DNA from: SMWN01 sp965221455
Lineage (GTDB): Bacteria > Pseudomonadota > Gammaproteobacteria > Eutrophobiales > Eutrophobiaceae
DNA: 64,000 nt
Assembly (NCBI GenBank): GCA_965221455.1
Contig: OZ244890.1
Coordinates: 2,294,001 to 2,358,000, forward strand
Reading direction: 5' to 3'
The notes beneath the pieces were generated by a model that saw only the letters and a program-made list of their open reading frames with translations, did no database searches and was not told the origin of the DNA. Shown here piece after piece: positions 28,466 through 36,055 of this stretch (position 1 is the first letter of the stretch; every line of letters starts with the position of its first letter). The position numbers were made by a program, and so were the translations under genes.

Positions 28466-29026
28466 ATGCAGCGTTGTCTATGGGCACGATCCAGCAATCT
28501 TGATATCGAATACCACGACAAAGAATGGGGTGTTATCTCCAGAGATGATCAACACCTGTTTGAAATGCTGGTTCTTGAAGGTGCGCAAGCAGGTTTAAGC
28601 TGGAACACCATTTTAAAAAAAAGAGCGAACTACCAAAAAGCATATTATGGTTTTGATCCTGAAAAGGTTGCACGCTTTACCAATAAATCAATCGAACGTT
28701 TACTCAATGATGCCGGAATAATTCGCAACCGACTGAAAATTGCAGCATCCATTACCAATGCAAAGGCATTTCTGGAAGTCCAAAAAGAATATGGATCTTT
28801 TGCAAAATTCATTTGGGGGTTTGTTGACAGCAAACCAATTATTAATCGTTGGAAAAGCCATAAACAAATACCTGCCGAGACAATCGAGTCACAAAACATG
28901 AGTAGCGCTTTAAAGAAACGCGGCTTTAAGTTTGTCGGACCAACGATTTGTTATGCCTATATGCAATCAATAGGTATGGTGAATGACCACGAAGTGAGCT
29001 GCTTTAGGTATGCAGCACTCTCCTGA
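28466..29026 (+). CDS. tag: DNA-3-methyladenine glycosylase I
   Basis: Base-excision enzyme that removes 3-methyladenine from alkylated DNA. The 186-residue protein has the opening RCLWARSSNLDIEYHDKEWG (zinc-binding Cys and His), FEMLVLEGAQAGLSW, the helix-hairpin-helix-type core, and the C-terminal FVGPTICYAYMQSIGMVNDHEVSCF block with the second half of the zinc site. Located 55 bp after serS. Confidence 0.95.
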   Translation: MQRCLWARSSNLDIEYHDKEWGVISRDDQHLFEMLVLEGAQAGLSWNTILKKRANYQKAYYGFDPEKVARFTNKSIERLLNDAGIIRNRLKIAASITNAKAFLEVQKEYGSFAKFIWGFVDSKPIINRWKSHKQIPAETIESQNMSSALKKRGFKFVGPTICYAYMQSIGMVNDHEVSCFRYAALS

Positions 29027-29073
29027 AAGGAGAGCAGCGGTTGCCTAACCTTGTCAAAGAGTTAATTAGAGCT

Positions 29074-29469
29074 TTATTTGTCTGCGGACGGCGATTTCGG
29101 AACTTGTTTTTTGTCTATGCCGCATCCCTTTTCTTCAGAAATTATAATGAGATGGTTATATCTTTGACGAAGAGCATTAACCTCAACTTGTTCCGCCTCT
29201 GAAAAATCCATAAAAAACCAAGGAACCAAAAGGAAAGCACCGGCGACACCTAATGCTACATTAGAGCCGGTTTTATCCGTCCCAGGGACTAGACGATATA
29301 TTTCAGATTCTATAAATTGAAGTTCTCTAACAAGGGCATTGCAGGATTTGTTTTGGTCACCATATTGCTGAACCATAATTGGGTTGGCCGCTCTTCCGGC
29401 ACAGGCCGTAATAAAAAAACACGTGCAAATGAACAATATATATTTGATACTTTTTGGTGTCACATCCAT
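29074..29469 (-). CDS. hypothetical lipoprotein
   Basis: A 131-residue protein with a type II signal sequence (hydrophobic stretch followed by FITAC-AG, the cysteine being the lipid anchor). The mature part has a coiled-coil-like region (LVRELQFIESEIYRL), a central hydrophobic helix (GVAGAFLLVPWFFMDF) and a second coiled stretch. Short lipoproteins of this design are common in Gammaproteobacteria, with no known function. It stands in a minus-strand run with the ferritin-like gene. Confidence 0.7.
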   Translation of the reverse strand: MDVTPKSIKYILFICTCFFITACAGRAANPIMVQQYGDQNKSCNALVRELQFIESEIYRLVPGTDKTGSNVALGVAGAFLLVPWFFMDFSEAEQVEVNALRQRYNHLIIISEEKGCGIDKKQVPKSPSADK

Positions 29470-29509
29470 TTCAATAGCCTCATGATATTAAAGCAACATA
29501 CTAATTAAC

Positions 29510-29797
29510 TTATTTATGTGCAATCTCTTTATCTGTAAAAAGATAATCTTTTAATTCTTTATCCATGACAGAGTCTTTGCGTCGGATCCATTCGAGTACC
29601 ATCGCGGCATGTTCTTTTTCTTCATCGCGGTTATGCGCGAGGATAGCCTTAAGTTCTTCATCTTTACATGCATCAACACGTTGGTTATACCAGTCAACCG
29701 CTTCCAACTCTTCCATGAGTGATGTGATTGCACGGTGCATATCTCTGGTTTCATCGCTTATTTCATTGATGGGTTCATGATATCCTTCATTTGACAT
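29510..29797 (-). CDS. encapsulated-ferritin-like protein (EncFtn family), orphan
   Basis: A 95-residue two-helix ferritin-like protein. It matches the EncFtn family known from encapsulin iron stores: SLMEELEAVDWYNQRVDA in helix 1 and AHNRDEEKEHAAM in helix 2. The ferroxidase-centre residues of Rhodospirillum EncFtn (E32, E62, H65) correspond here to E30, E60 and H63. Known members form ring decamers that oxidise Fe(II) inside an encapsulin shell and carry a C-terminal targeting tail; this one ends shortly after DYLFTDKE without such a tail, and no encapsulin gene is adjacent. It may act free in the cytoplasm or depend on a distant shell gene. Confidence 0.82.
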   Translation of the reverse strand: MSNEGYHEPINEISDETRDMHRAITSLMEELEAVDWYNQRVDACKDEELKAILAHNRDEEKEHAAMVLEWIRRKDSVMDKELKDYLFTDKEIAHK

Positions 29798-30004
29798 TGC
29801 TATGTACTCCCTAATCTTTTATCCCGCATAAGCGGAGTAGTGGTATTTATAAATAAAAATTCGCTCGCAAGACAAACAGAACGACGTAGTCCTATTTTAA
29901 CAGTTTTAAGACCGCCTCAAGATTTCCTCCGCATTAACGAAAAACACAGACATGTTTTCCAGGAAAAAGAATGGATATTCTACAAAAGCGCATACGCCGG
30001 AAAC

Positions 30005-30033
30005 AAAAAAAGTCCGGATCTGATGATCCGGAC
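30005..30033 (-). terminator. rho-independent terminator of the YccA-like gene
   Basis: Perfect 9-bp stem GTCCGGATC / GATCCGGAC with a TGAT loop; on the minus strand it is followed by a run of seven T. It stands 36 bp after the stop of the gene at 30069. Confidence 0.85.
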
Positions 30034-30068
30034 TTCTGTAAAGTGGAATTTTACCCGATTACTCTTAA

Positions 30069-30755
30069 TCAATCATCGCCAGCAACAGCACCCAGTATAT
30101 GCAGCAAACTCGCGAACAGATTATAGATAGAAATATAAAGCGAAATAGTCGCCATGATGTAATTGGTCTCACCACCATGAATAATTTCACTGGTCTGATA
30201 AAGAATTAAGCCGGACATCAGCAGTATAAAAATACCTGATACGGCGAGTGATAGTGCAGGGATGTTGAATATCGCCGCACCGAGGCCGATTAAAAAGGCA
30301 GTGAGTATGCCGATCATCAAATAGCCGCCCATGAAGCTAAAATCTTTCTTTGTGGTGAGTGCGTAACTTGAAAGGCCGATAAAGATTGCGCCTGTGCCGC
30401 CCATCGCTATGGCAACCAGCTCCGCACCGTTGGAAAACGCCTGTAAATACATGTTAATCATGGGCCCGAGTGTGAGACCCATAAAACCCGTCAGCGCAAA
30501 AATTGATAGCAGACCCCAAGCGCTGTTTCTCAACGTGGTCGTAAGGAACAAGAGACCAAAATATCCACCCAGGGTAACTAACATTCCCATATGCGGCATA
30601 TTGATTTTCATTGAACCCCATGCCGTCAATGCACTGAAAAGCAAGGTCATGGACAGTAACATGTAGGTGTTCCTTATAACACTGTTTGTTGCGAGGGTAG
30701 ACGCATTCGGTCTACGGACGACAACTTCCGGACTTTGACTTATATTCTGACTCAT
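30069..30755 (-). CDS. Bax inhibitor-1/YccA family membrane protein
   Basis: A 228-residue protein with seven hydrophobic segments starting near residue 28, in the pattern of the BI-1 (TMBIM) family: NTYMLLSMTLLFSALTAWG near the start and GLILYQTSEIIHGGETNYIMATISLYISIYNLFASLLHI at the end, with the conserved aspartate pair represented only weakly. E. coli YccA modulates FtsH proteolysis; others may be calcium leak channels. It is a single-gene unit with its own terminator. Confidence 0.92.
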   Translation of the reverse strand: MSQNISQSPEVVVRRPNASTLATNSVIRNTYMLLSMTLLFSALTAWGSMKINMPHMGMLVTLGGYFGLLFLTTTLRNSAWGLLSIFALTGFMGLTLGPMINMYLQAFSNGAELVAIAMGGTGAIFIGLSSYALTTKKDFSFMGGYLMIGILTAFLIGLGAAIFNIPALSLAVSGIFILLMSGLILYQTSEIIHGGETNYIMATISLYISIYNLFASLLHILGAVAGDD

Positions 30756-30925
30756 TTGGATTCATTCTCCTCGAATACAGTAAATGTATCGACCATTATG
30801 GTGATAATCGGTAGATAATCAAGTACAAATAGGACTGAATCGAGTTCAAACAAGATCAAACATAAAGCCATTTTTTTCTTCCTTTTCGTAATGAATACAA
30901 TCAGGTATCCTCCCATCCTGTTTCA

Positions 30926-30965
30926 GGAGCGGTGGCAGAGCGGTTGAATGCACTGGTCTTGAAAA
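30926..30965 (+). pseudogene. truncated copy of the 5' half of tRNA-Ser
   Basis: These 40 bases match the first 40 bases of the intact tRNA-Ser at 30993 except at two positions in the acceptor stem region, through the anticodon loop. The 3' half is replaced by unrelated sequence, so no tRNA can form. It lies 27 bp upstream of the intact gene as a direct repeat. Confidence 0.8.
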
Positions 30966-30992
30966 GTGCCCGTCACGGCAGAAAATTTACTT

Positions 30993-31083
30993 GGAGGGAT
31001 GGCAGAGCGGTTGAATGCACTGGTCTTGAAAACCAGCATGGGTTAATAGCCTATCCAGGGTTCGAATCCCTGTCCCTCCGCCA
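30993..31083 (+). tRNA. tRNA-Ser (anticodon UGA)
   Basis: A 91-nt class II tRNA with encoded CCA: acceptor GGAGGGA paired with UCCCUCC, anticodon loop CUUGAAA giving UGA, a long variable arm built from CAUGGGUUAAUAGCCUAU, and a T arm with GUUCGAAUC. It stands at the border between chromosomal genes and the island and has a truncated copy just upstream. Confidence 0.97.
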
Positions 31084-31090
31084 ATAAACG

Positions 31091-31120
31091 AAAAAACCGG
31101 TTCTCTGAAACCGGTTTTTT
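31091..31120 (+). terminator. terminator after tRNA-Ser
   Basis: A 12-bp perfect stem (AAAAAACCGGTT with AACCGGTTTTTT) and six-base loop, seven bases after the CCA end. With A and T runs on opposite arms it can work in both directions. Confidence 0.88.
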
Positions 31121-31403
31121 CGTATCAGACTCCCTGTTTATCGGGGCTTCCAGCCGAACCAAGCGTACTGGGGCATTTCCATACTATCCCGACATGAGCC
31201 CTCACTGGCTCTCTCTATGCCCGGTTTTCTCCGTGACGGGCCTTTAGAAGCATACCCATCAAGTGCTGTTGTTACGCTTGCGTGATCTATGGAAATCAAC
31301 AGGTTATAGGGAATGGTCTTGATTGGTTCGATTGCCATTTTCGCTGCCACAAAATCTATCTGAAAAACTGTGGCGCTTGCTGACGGGGACTATTGTCGGG
31401 GTT
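31121..31403. other. border segment between tRNA-Ser and the recombinase operon
   Basis: No gene is supported. A 70-codon minus-strand frame (31138-31350) has no ribosome site or recognisable domain. The left edge of the island should lie within this segment, since native genes end at the terminator and recombinase genes begin at 31404. I see no clear direct repeat of tRNA sequence here. Confidence 0.4.
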
Positions 31404-31814
31404 TCAGAAGCCAAACTGTTTTCGCTGCAGATCCCACAGCTGGGGAAATGGATCCATGAAGTCAGCCAGGGTTAGGGTTGCCGGATGCGTGCTGTTGAGA
31501 ATCATTTCCTGTATGTCTGGGGCCAACAGAGTCAGACGCAGGATACGGGATGCGTAACTTGGACTGCGGATTCCCTCGTCAGCCGCAATCTTGTTGACGC
31601 TGCTGTATTTCCCTTTGATCAGCCAGCGGTTCCACCGGTGCGCCTTGATCAGGGCGTTGAGCAAGGTGACGTCAGTCTCCTCATTGCGGTCGGGGTTCAC
31701 TGGCTGCCCTGTCGGTGAGAGGATTGTTTTTCGACCTGCATGCCGTCCCAACTGTGCAGGAATAAAAATCCGGATCAGGTCGCCTTCGCGGTTCAGGTTA
31801 ATAGTTGGCTTCAT
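31404..31814 (-). CDS. recombinase-associated small protein with HTH-like region
   Basis: A 136-residue protein whose ATG overlaps the recombinase stop (ATGA). The N-terminus has GRKTILSP-type text; the second half reads INKIAADEGIRSPSYASRILRLTLLAPDIQEMIL, which resembles the helix-turn-helix of ParB/KorB-like proteins (two helices followed by LAP-I-x-x-x-I-L). I have seen such proteins next to this kind of serine recombinase with DUF2924. A DNA-binding accessory to recombination or its regulator is likely; not shown. Confidence 0.7.
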   Translation of the reverse strand: MKPTINLNREGDLIRIFIPAQLGRHAGRKTILSPTGQPVNPDRNEETDVTLLNALIKAHRWNRWLIKGKYSSVNKIAADEGIRSPSYASRILRLTLLAPDIQEMILNSTHPATLTLADFMDPFPQLWDLQRKQFGF

Positions 31815-33157
31815 GCGCTCATCTCCTTTGTCTGGTGTGCTGCCGCCTTCAGGTCCAGCACCAGGCTGTTGATGCCATTGGTTCGGATGTCGATGTGGAT
31901 ACCTTCTGGCTCAACTCTGATTTTCTCAATGAAAAGTTGCAGCAGCCGGGCCTGTTCTTTGTGGTAGAGGTGGTCCCAGACAGCCTCGATGTTTTGCAGA
32001 CCGCCCCGGACATCATCCTCAGTGATTCCGTCATCCATACGGTTGGCGACCGCCCAGGTACTGACAATCATTGCCGGGTTCTTGAAGATGGTCTTGATCT
32101 GATCAAAGACAATACCTTCGAGGTCACCGGCTCGCACCATGCGTACCGGGCATTCCTCATGCCCACGTTTATTGGCAGTATGGGTGATGTAATAGCGGTA
32201 TCTTTTATCACCACGCTTGGTGTGGGTTGGTGTCATCGCCTTACCATCCGGTCCGAACAGTAATCCCTTGAGCGGCGCTGGGGTTTGGCGTCGGACATCA
32301 GCGGCTCTATCCACCCGGTTCTTTGTCATGATGCGGTGCGCCCTTTCCCACATATCCATATCGACAATGGCCTGATGCTTACCCGGATACCATTTGTCAC
32401 CATGGCGTATTTCTCCCAGATAGAGCCGGTTGTTGAGAATCTTGTAGAGGGTGGTCTTGTTGAATGGGAGGCCATTATTCATTTTGCCGTCACGGTTGCG
32501 CCGTGGCTTGGTGCGAAACCCCTGCTCGTTGAGTTCCTTGCATAGTAGAGTTGTCGATCCTGGCCGGATGAACCGATTGAAAATGCGACGCACCAGACCG
32601 GTTTCCTGTTCATTGGGGATCAGCTTGCGGTTGGCTACGTCATAGCCCAGTGGTATATGGCCTCCCATCCACATGCCTTTCTTTTTTGATAACGCAATCT
32701 TGTCGCGTATCCGCTCACTGGTGACTTCGCGTTCAAACTGGGCAAAGGAGAGTAGGATGTTCAGCGTCAGTCTGCCCATGGAACTGGTAGTGTTGAACTG
32801 CTGGGTAACTGATACGAAGGAAACGTCGTGCTTGTCGAACAGGTCGATGATCTGTGCAAAGTCGCCCAATGACCGGCTGAGGCGGTCCACCTTGTAGACG
32901 ACAACTACATCAACCTTATTGGCCTGTACGTCTGACAGCAGTTGTTGTAGCCCGGGGTGCTCCATGGTGCCGCCGGATATCCCTCCATCATCATAGTGAT
33001 TCGGCAGGAGCAACCAGCCTTCGTGCTTTTGAGAATGGATATAGGCTTCTCCAGCTTCCCGTTGTGCATCCAGTGAGTTGAATTCCTGCTCCAGTCCTTC
33101 CTCGGAGGATTTGCGTGTGTATACAACACAGCGTACTGGTTTCTTTACGTCACTCAT
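31811..33157 (-). CDS. serine recombinase (resolvase/invertase superfamily, large type)
   Basis: A 448-residue site-specific recombinase. I choose the ATG at 33157 because it overlaps the upstream stop (ATGA); an earlier GTG at 33199 would intrude into the previous gene. The catalytic resolvase domain (about 8-150) has YTRKSSEEG with the nucleophile serine at about 17, SLDAQR, and YKVDRLSRS; then the Recombinase domain (about 175-290) with IFNRFI and NKTTLYKILNN; the region that is usually a Cys-rich zinc ribbon (LLFGPDGKAM) lacks its cysteines; a C-terminal coiled stretch follows. It probably moved the island or its left module. It starts next to tRNA-Ser. Confidence 0.92.
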   Translation of the reverse strand: MSDVKKPVRCVVYTRKSSEEGLEQEFNSLDAQREAGEAYIHSQKHEGWLLLPNHYDDGGISGGTMEHPGLQQLLSDVQANKVDVVVVYKVDRLSRSLGDFAQIIDLFDKHDVSFVSVTQQFNTTSSMGRLTLNILLSFAQFEREVTSERIRDKIALSKKKGMWMGGHIPLGYDVANRKLIPNEQETGLVRRIFNRFIRPGSTTLLCKELNEQGFRTKPRRNRDGKMNNGLPFNKTTLYKILNNRLYLGEIRHGDKWYPGKHQAIVDMDMWERAHRIMTKNRVDRAADVRRQTPAPLKGLLFGPDGKAMTPTHTKRGDKRYRYYITHTANKRGHEECPVRMVRAGDLEGIVFDQIKTIFKNPAMIVSTWAVANRMDDGITEDDVRGGLQNIEAVWDHLYHKEQARLLQLFIEKIRVEPEGIHIDIRTNGINSLVLDLKAAAHQTKEMSA

Positions 33158-33585
33158 TTGCCGCTCCTGCTCAGACCGAAGAACAATGGTCCCGACCATC
33201 GAGTTCCGGTGATCTCTCTGGCAACGTGGGATAGGCTGCGGTAGGTACGGTTCTGATATTCAAATCCGTTCCGGGCAACCGTGACATGGTGCTCCACACC
33301 TTGGTATTCGCGGATCAGTTTGGTGCCGACCGCAGGACGTCGGGTTCGATTGCTGGTGGGTTTGATCTGCTCCTTGCTGCGCATTAACCGATTGATGCGA
33401 TCCTGCGCTTCGTCAGTGAGTCCCCCGTAGGCCAACTCCTGAATTCGCCAGGCCAGTCGCGGGATCAGGTAATCCCGTTTTTTGCGTGGAGCAGGTTCAT
33501 CAAACAACTTCCGCCATAGTTTCTTCAGTGCATCATTTTCCAGCGTTGGCAGCGCTGCCACTTTGCCAATTACATCTTCGCTCAT
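33154..33585 (-). CDS. DUF2924-family protein
   Basis: A 143-residue basic protein of the DUF2924 family: LENDALKKLWRKLFDEPAP near the N-terminus, LIPRLAWRIQELAYGGL in the middle, GTKLIREYQGVEHHVTV, and YRSLSHVAREITGTRWSGPLFFGL at the end. The family is regularly found directly upstream of recombinases like the next gene and is thought to assist them. Both ends overlap neighbours by ATGA. Confidence 0.85.
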   Translation of the reverse strand: MSEDVIGKVAALPTLENDALKKLWRKLFDEPAPRKKRDYLIPRLAWRIQELAYGGLTDEAQDRINRLMRSKEQIKPTSNRTRRPAVGTKLIREYQGVEHHVTVARNGFEYQNRTYRSLSHVAREITGTRWSGPLFFGLSRSGK

Positions 33586-33767
33586 CGTTGATTTTCTCTG
33601 TTGTTATAACGGTCATGATGAACGCTTCCGGTGGGCAATAAGTCCAGAGGAAAATTGCTATCTTCTGGTGATGATTTGAGGCGGATAATGGCGGTTGCCA
33701 GAATTTCCGAAGCCTCTGCTATTCGCTCTTTATCAGAGAGCTCTTGCGCGGGTATGAAAGTTTGCAT
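33582..33767 (-). CDS. small protein leading the recombinase operon
   Basis: A 61-residue protein, mostly helical, with no recognised domain; I support it because its stop overlaps the DUF2924 start by ATGA, like the other joints of this four-gene operon. It is probably the first gene after the operon promoter. Confidence 0.6.
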   Translation of the reverse strand: MQTFIPAQELSDKERIAEASEILATAIIRLKSSPEDSNFPLDLLPTGSVHHDRYNNRENQR

Positions 33768-33828
33768 TGCTTATCTCGGTTGCCATTTGAATAATCAAAA
33801 TCGTTGATAAGCAATATTGTCTTGCAGT

Positions 33829-33844
33829 TGCCGGATATTCGGCA
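33829..33844. promoter_or_regulatory. inverted repeat upstream of the recombinase operon
   Basis: TGCCG-N6-CGGCA, a perfect 5-bp inverted repeat 62 bp before the first gene of the minus-strand operon. It could be an operator or a recombinase binding site. No convincing -35/-10 pair could be assigned nearby. Confidence 0.35.
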
Positions 33845-33899
33845 TCTGGGAATTAGGTAGGGTTTGTTACTATTGTCGGTGTCAGAGTAAATGGCTGCA

Positions 33900-34112
33900 T
33901 TAAGACCAGTGGATGATGTCGTTTTTATCGTTCGAATGTGTCATCTCCCATCCACATATCGAACAAAGATAGGTTGTCTCTTCCCAGCCGCCGAACATAG
34001 AACCACGGAACGCCTTGGTATCATTTTCCTTCAGTGCGTTATGTGGTTTGTCATATCGCCCATTTTTTAACTGTTCTTTACATAAATCGCAGCGTTGATC
34101 CGCTTTCTCCAT
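33900..34112 (-). CDS. zinc-ribbon small protein of the xre/ImmA locus
   Basis: I choose the ATG at 34112, with GGGAG at a proper distance in front, giving 70 residues; it starts just after the nuclease-like gene stops. Two CxxC knuckles are seen, CDLC near the start and CSIC near residue 52 (followed by GWEMTHS), which should bind one zinc. It may be a DNA- or partner-binding adaptor. Last gene of the minus-strand group. Confidence 0.7.
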   Translation of the reverse strand: MEKADQRCDLCKEQLKNGRYDKPHNALKENDTKAFRGSMFGGWEETTYLCSICGWEMTHSNDKNDIIHWS

Positions 34113-34117
34113 TCCAA

Positions 34118-34708
34118 TTACTCCCTGGTATCCAGCCAACGTGCAGCCTTTATTAGCTGTAAGACTCTCCCAACTTCTGATGACGCTGGCGTAGTATTAA
34201 TGGTGGGCCAGAGGTCGTTAAGGATATCTGGGAAAGTGAGGATCCTTACCGGATTGCCATTAAGTATTTTGCTGAAATCGGCGTGACTTTCCCAAACGCT
34301 CTTGTCGCCCTTAAGAGCGGTCACGGCAGTTGTATAGGTGAACTCACGCGAGCCAGAAATTTCTTCGATCTTTTCAATGAACGCTTCTGCCCATTTCGTT
34401 CGAGCAATCTCGCGAAAACCTTTCCATGCTTCTCGTCCAGAGACAATTTTGTTGTTCTCAATTTCTGCAATTTTGGATTTTGGGTTGAAACCGCCTTGCC
34501 AGCTTTTACAGCTTACGACGATGATCCTGTCTGCCCCCTGTAGGGTCGGATTTATGCCGATGACGTCGATGTCGCTGTGCACAGAATCTTGTCGAGAATC
34601 AAAGTCAGGGTGTTTTTTGTCAGGCCTGAATTTGATGTTATGACGAGTAAAGTAACCTTTGTGTTGAAGGTATTCATCAACCAGCTGTTCTAGGATGTCT
34701 TCTTTCAT
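34118..34708 (-). CDS. probable PD-(D/E)XK (Mrr-like) nuclease
   Basis: The ATG at 34708 overlaps the stop of the metallopeptidase gene (ATGA), giving 196 residues. The first third reads as a helix (ILEQLVDEYLQHKGYFTRHN) then DSVHSDIDVIGINP and IIVVSCKSWQGG. A helix, an aspartate strand and a x-C-K strand in this spacing are the layout of Mrr/Hjc-like PD-(D/E)XK nucleases (D-x-D-V then S-C-K). The C-terminal half (IARTKWAEAFIEKIEE, later IRIL TFPDIL) is unassigned. I infer a DNA-cleaving effector; a catalytic centre with cysteine in place of Glu occurs in the group but lowers certainty. Confidence 0.65.
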   Translation of the reverse strand: MKEDILEQLVDEYLQHKGYFTRHNIKFRPDKKHPDFDSRQDSVHSDIDVIGINPTLQGADRIIVVSCKSWQGGFNPKSKIAEIENNKIVSGREAWKGFREIARTKWAEAFIEKIEEISGSREFTYTTAVTALKGDKSVWESHADFSKILNGNPVRILTFPDILNDLWPTINTTPASSEVGRVLQLIKAARWLDTRE

Positions 34709-35598
34709 GAAATGTTCTCCCACTTACGGAACATGTCTGATGTATCCGTTTCGGGTTCTTCATCCAACTGAGTGTATCCACCGACTTCATCCAAAAGCAG
34801 TACGGTTAGCGTCTTTTCATACTCTTCCGAGTAGATGGTATGTTCGATGACTTCCTCTTCATCGAACCAGACTCCAGGACCATGGCGAATACCATTCCGT
34901 GCATCAAAGGAGAAAGTCTGGTCTGCAGCCTGAGAACTGGCTGGAACCTGAATCGGGCCAGAGCGTGTGGCGAAGTATTTTCTCGACTTGAATGCCTTGT
35001 TGCTGGATTTGGCCCAATGCATATAGCCATCTTCCGAGAATACCGCAATGGCTCGCTTCGATGTGAATTCCAACCAGTGCAGTACAGCCGATGTCAGTGA
35101 TACCTCGTAACGGTTGGCACAGTGACCAAGAAGATCGAAACTGAATTTTTCATTTTCTGTTTGTTTGCGGAAGTCATTTGCGGGCATCAACAGACTGGCA
35201 GCGAATATGTTGGCCTCTTCTTCGCGCTGCCTATAGTTTGAATCAGGACTGAGCATGTCTTTTGTGCCGCACTCGAAACCATCAAGACTGGCGTCTTGTC
35301 GGTGAAGCATGTAGTGACCTGGCTCATGGGCCAGTGTGAAATTGATTCGCCCAATATGCTGGATATTCTTATTGTAGAATATTCCCCAGCGTGGCTCCGA
35401 TGGATCTTTGGCAAGAGCGCCTTCGAACTTGTGCAGGCTGTGCCCCTGAACATCGGTAATCGGATCATCATTGAATAAGGGCGTCAGTTCCAGGGCGACC
35501 TTTTTGACGTTGACCGGGAATCGCTCTTCAGGCGGTAACGTATCCAGAATATGGGTGATACGGTTGGCTTCCTTGTGAGGGCGCTTCTTTTCCGTCAC
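34705..35598 (-). CDS. ImmA/IrrE-type metallopeptidase
   Basis: A 297-residue protein starting at GTG 35598, which overlaps the xre stop (GTGA). The zinc motif HEPGH stands at residues 91-95 inside FTLAHEPGHYMLHR, and the third ligand region EEEANIFAASLLMP at 127-139; this is the ImmA/IrrE (DUF955) domain. Known members cut XRE repressors (ImmA on ImmR, IrrE/PprI on DdrO) when triggered, often by DNA damage. The C-terminal 150 residues form an extra domain I do not recognise. The gene directly follows a xre gene, its likely substrate. Confidence 0.85.
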   Translation of the reverse strand: MTEKKRPHKEANRITHILDTLPPEERFPVNVKKVALELTPLFNDDPITDVQGHSLHKFEGALAKDPSEPRWGIFYNKNIQHIGRINFTLAHEPGHYMLHRQDASLDGFECGTKDMLSPDSNYRQREEEANIFAASLLMPANDFRKQTENEKFSFDLLGHCANRYEVSLTSAVLHWLEFTSKRAIAVFSEDGYMHWAKSSNKAFKSRKYFATRSGPIQVPASSQAADQTFSFDARNGIRHGPGVWFDEEEVIEHTIYSEEYEKTLTVLLLDEVGGYTQLDEEPETDTSDMFRKWENIS

Positions 35599-35918
35599 TT
35601 TTTCTTGCTCCAGGCATCAATGATTTCTTGGATTTTCTGCTGGTCATCCTCTCCCAGGCTTTCGAACTTGCGGAAGAAAACAGCCTTTTTCATTTCGTCC
35701 GTCGGTTCTGTCATACCATTATCAATTAGGAATTCAGTGCTGGTATCCAGCGCCAGTGCGATGGCAGTCAGTTTTTCGGCAGATGGGCGTTTCACCCCTC
35801 GGTTCTCAAGTTCCCAGATGTAGCTTTTACCGGATCCGATCTGTTCAGCGAGCTGTTCCAGCGTTAATCCATTCGCCTTGCGCAATTCTTTTATCTTGGC
35901 CCCTAACAGGTTAGCCAC
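35595..35918 (-). CDS. XRE-family repressor
   Basis: A Cro/CI-type regulator of about 107 residues. The GTG at 35918 is preferred to the TTG at 35924 because a GAGGAG site stands 7 nt before it. Helix-turn-helix: LRKANGLTLEQLAEQIGSGKSYIWELENRG (about residues 10-40), then a short helical tail with EFLIDNG. It probably represses both its own operon and the divergent gene at 36056 from the palindrome at 35985, and may be cleaved by the adjacent metallopeptidase. Confidence 0.85.
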   Translation of the reverse strand: MANLLGAKIKELRKANGLTLEQLAEQIGSGKSYIWELENRGVKRPSAEKLTAIALALDTSTEFLIDNGMTEPTDEMKKAVFFRKFESLGEDDQQKIQEIIDAWSKKK

Positions 35919-35951
35919 GGTCAATCTCCTCGTGTTTTAATCAGAAAGTTC

Positions 35952-36002
35952 ATTATAGACATACAAAAGGTACTTGACAATGCGTATAAGCGCTTATATC
36001 TT
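35952..36002. promoter_or_regulatory. back-to-back divergent promoters with palindromic operator
   Basis: Minus strand (to xre): -35 TTGTCA at 35975-35980, 17 bp spacer, -10 TATAAT at 35952-35957. Plus strand (to the gene at 36056): -35 TTGACA at 35974-35979, 17 bp spacer, -10 TATCTT at 35997-36002. The two -35 boxes overlap. A perfect 14-bp palindrome TATAAGCGCTTATA lies at 35985-35998, inside the plus-strand spacer and next to the minus -35, so one bound repressor would control both directions. Confidence 0.8.
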
Positions 36003-36055
36003 TGAGGTTCACTGTATTGAACTAATTGTAACTATACTGCCAGAGGACTCGATTG

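Noticed and set aside
28996..29040. Hairpin at the tag stop as a terminator
   Set aside because: The CTCTCC/GGAGAG stem is short and no T run follows.
31138..31350. 70-codon minus-strand frame beside tRNA-Ser
   Set aside because: No ribosome site, no domain, low-complexity composition, and it lies in the island border segment.
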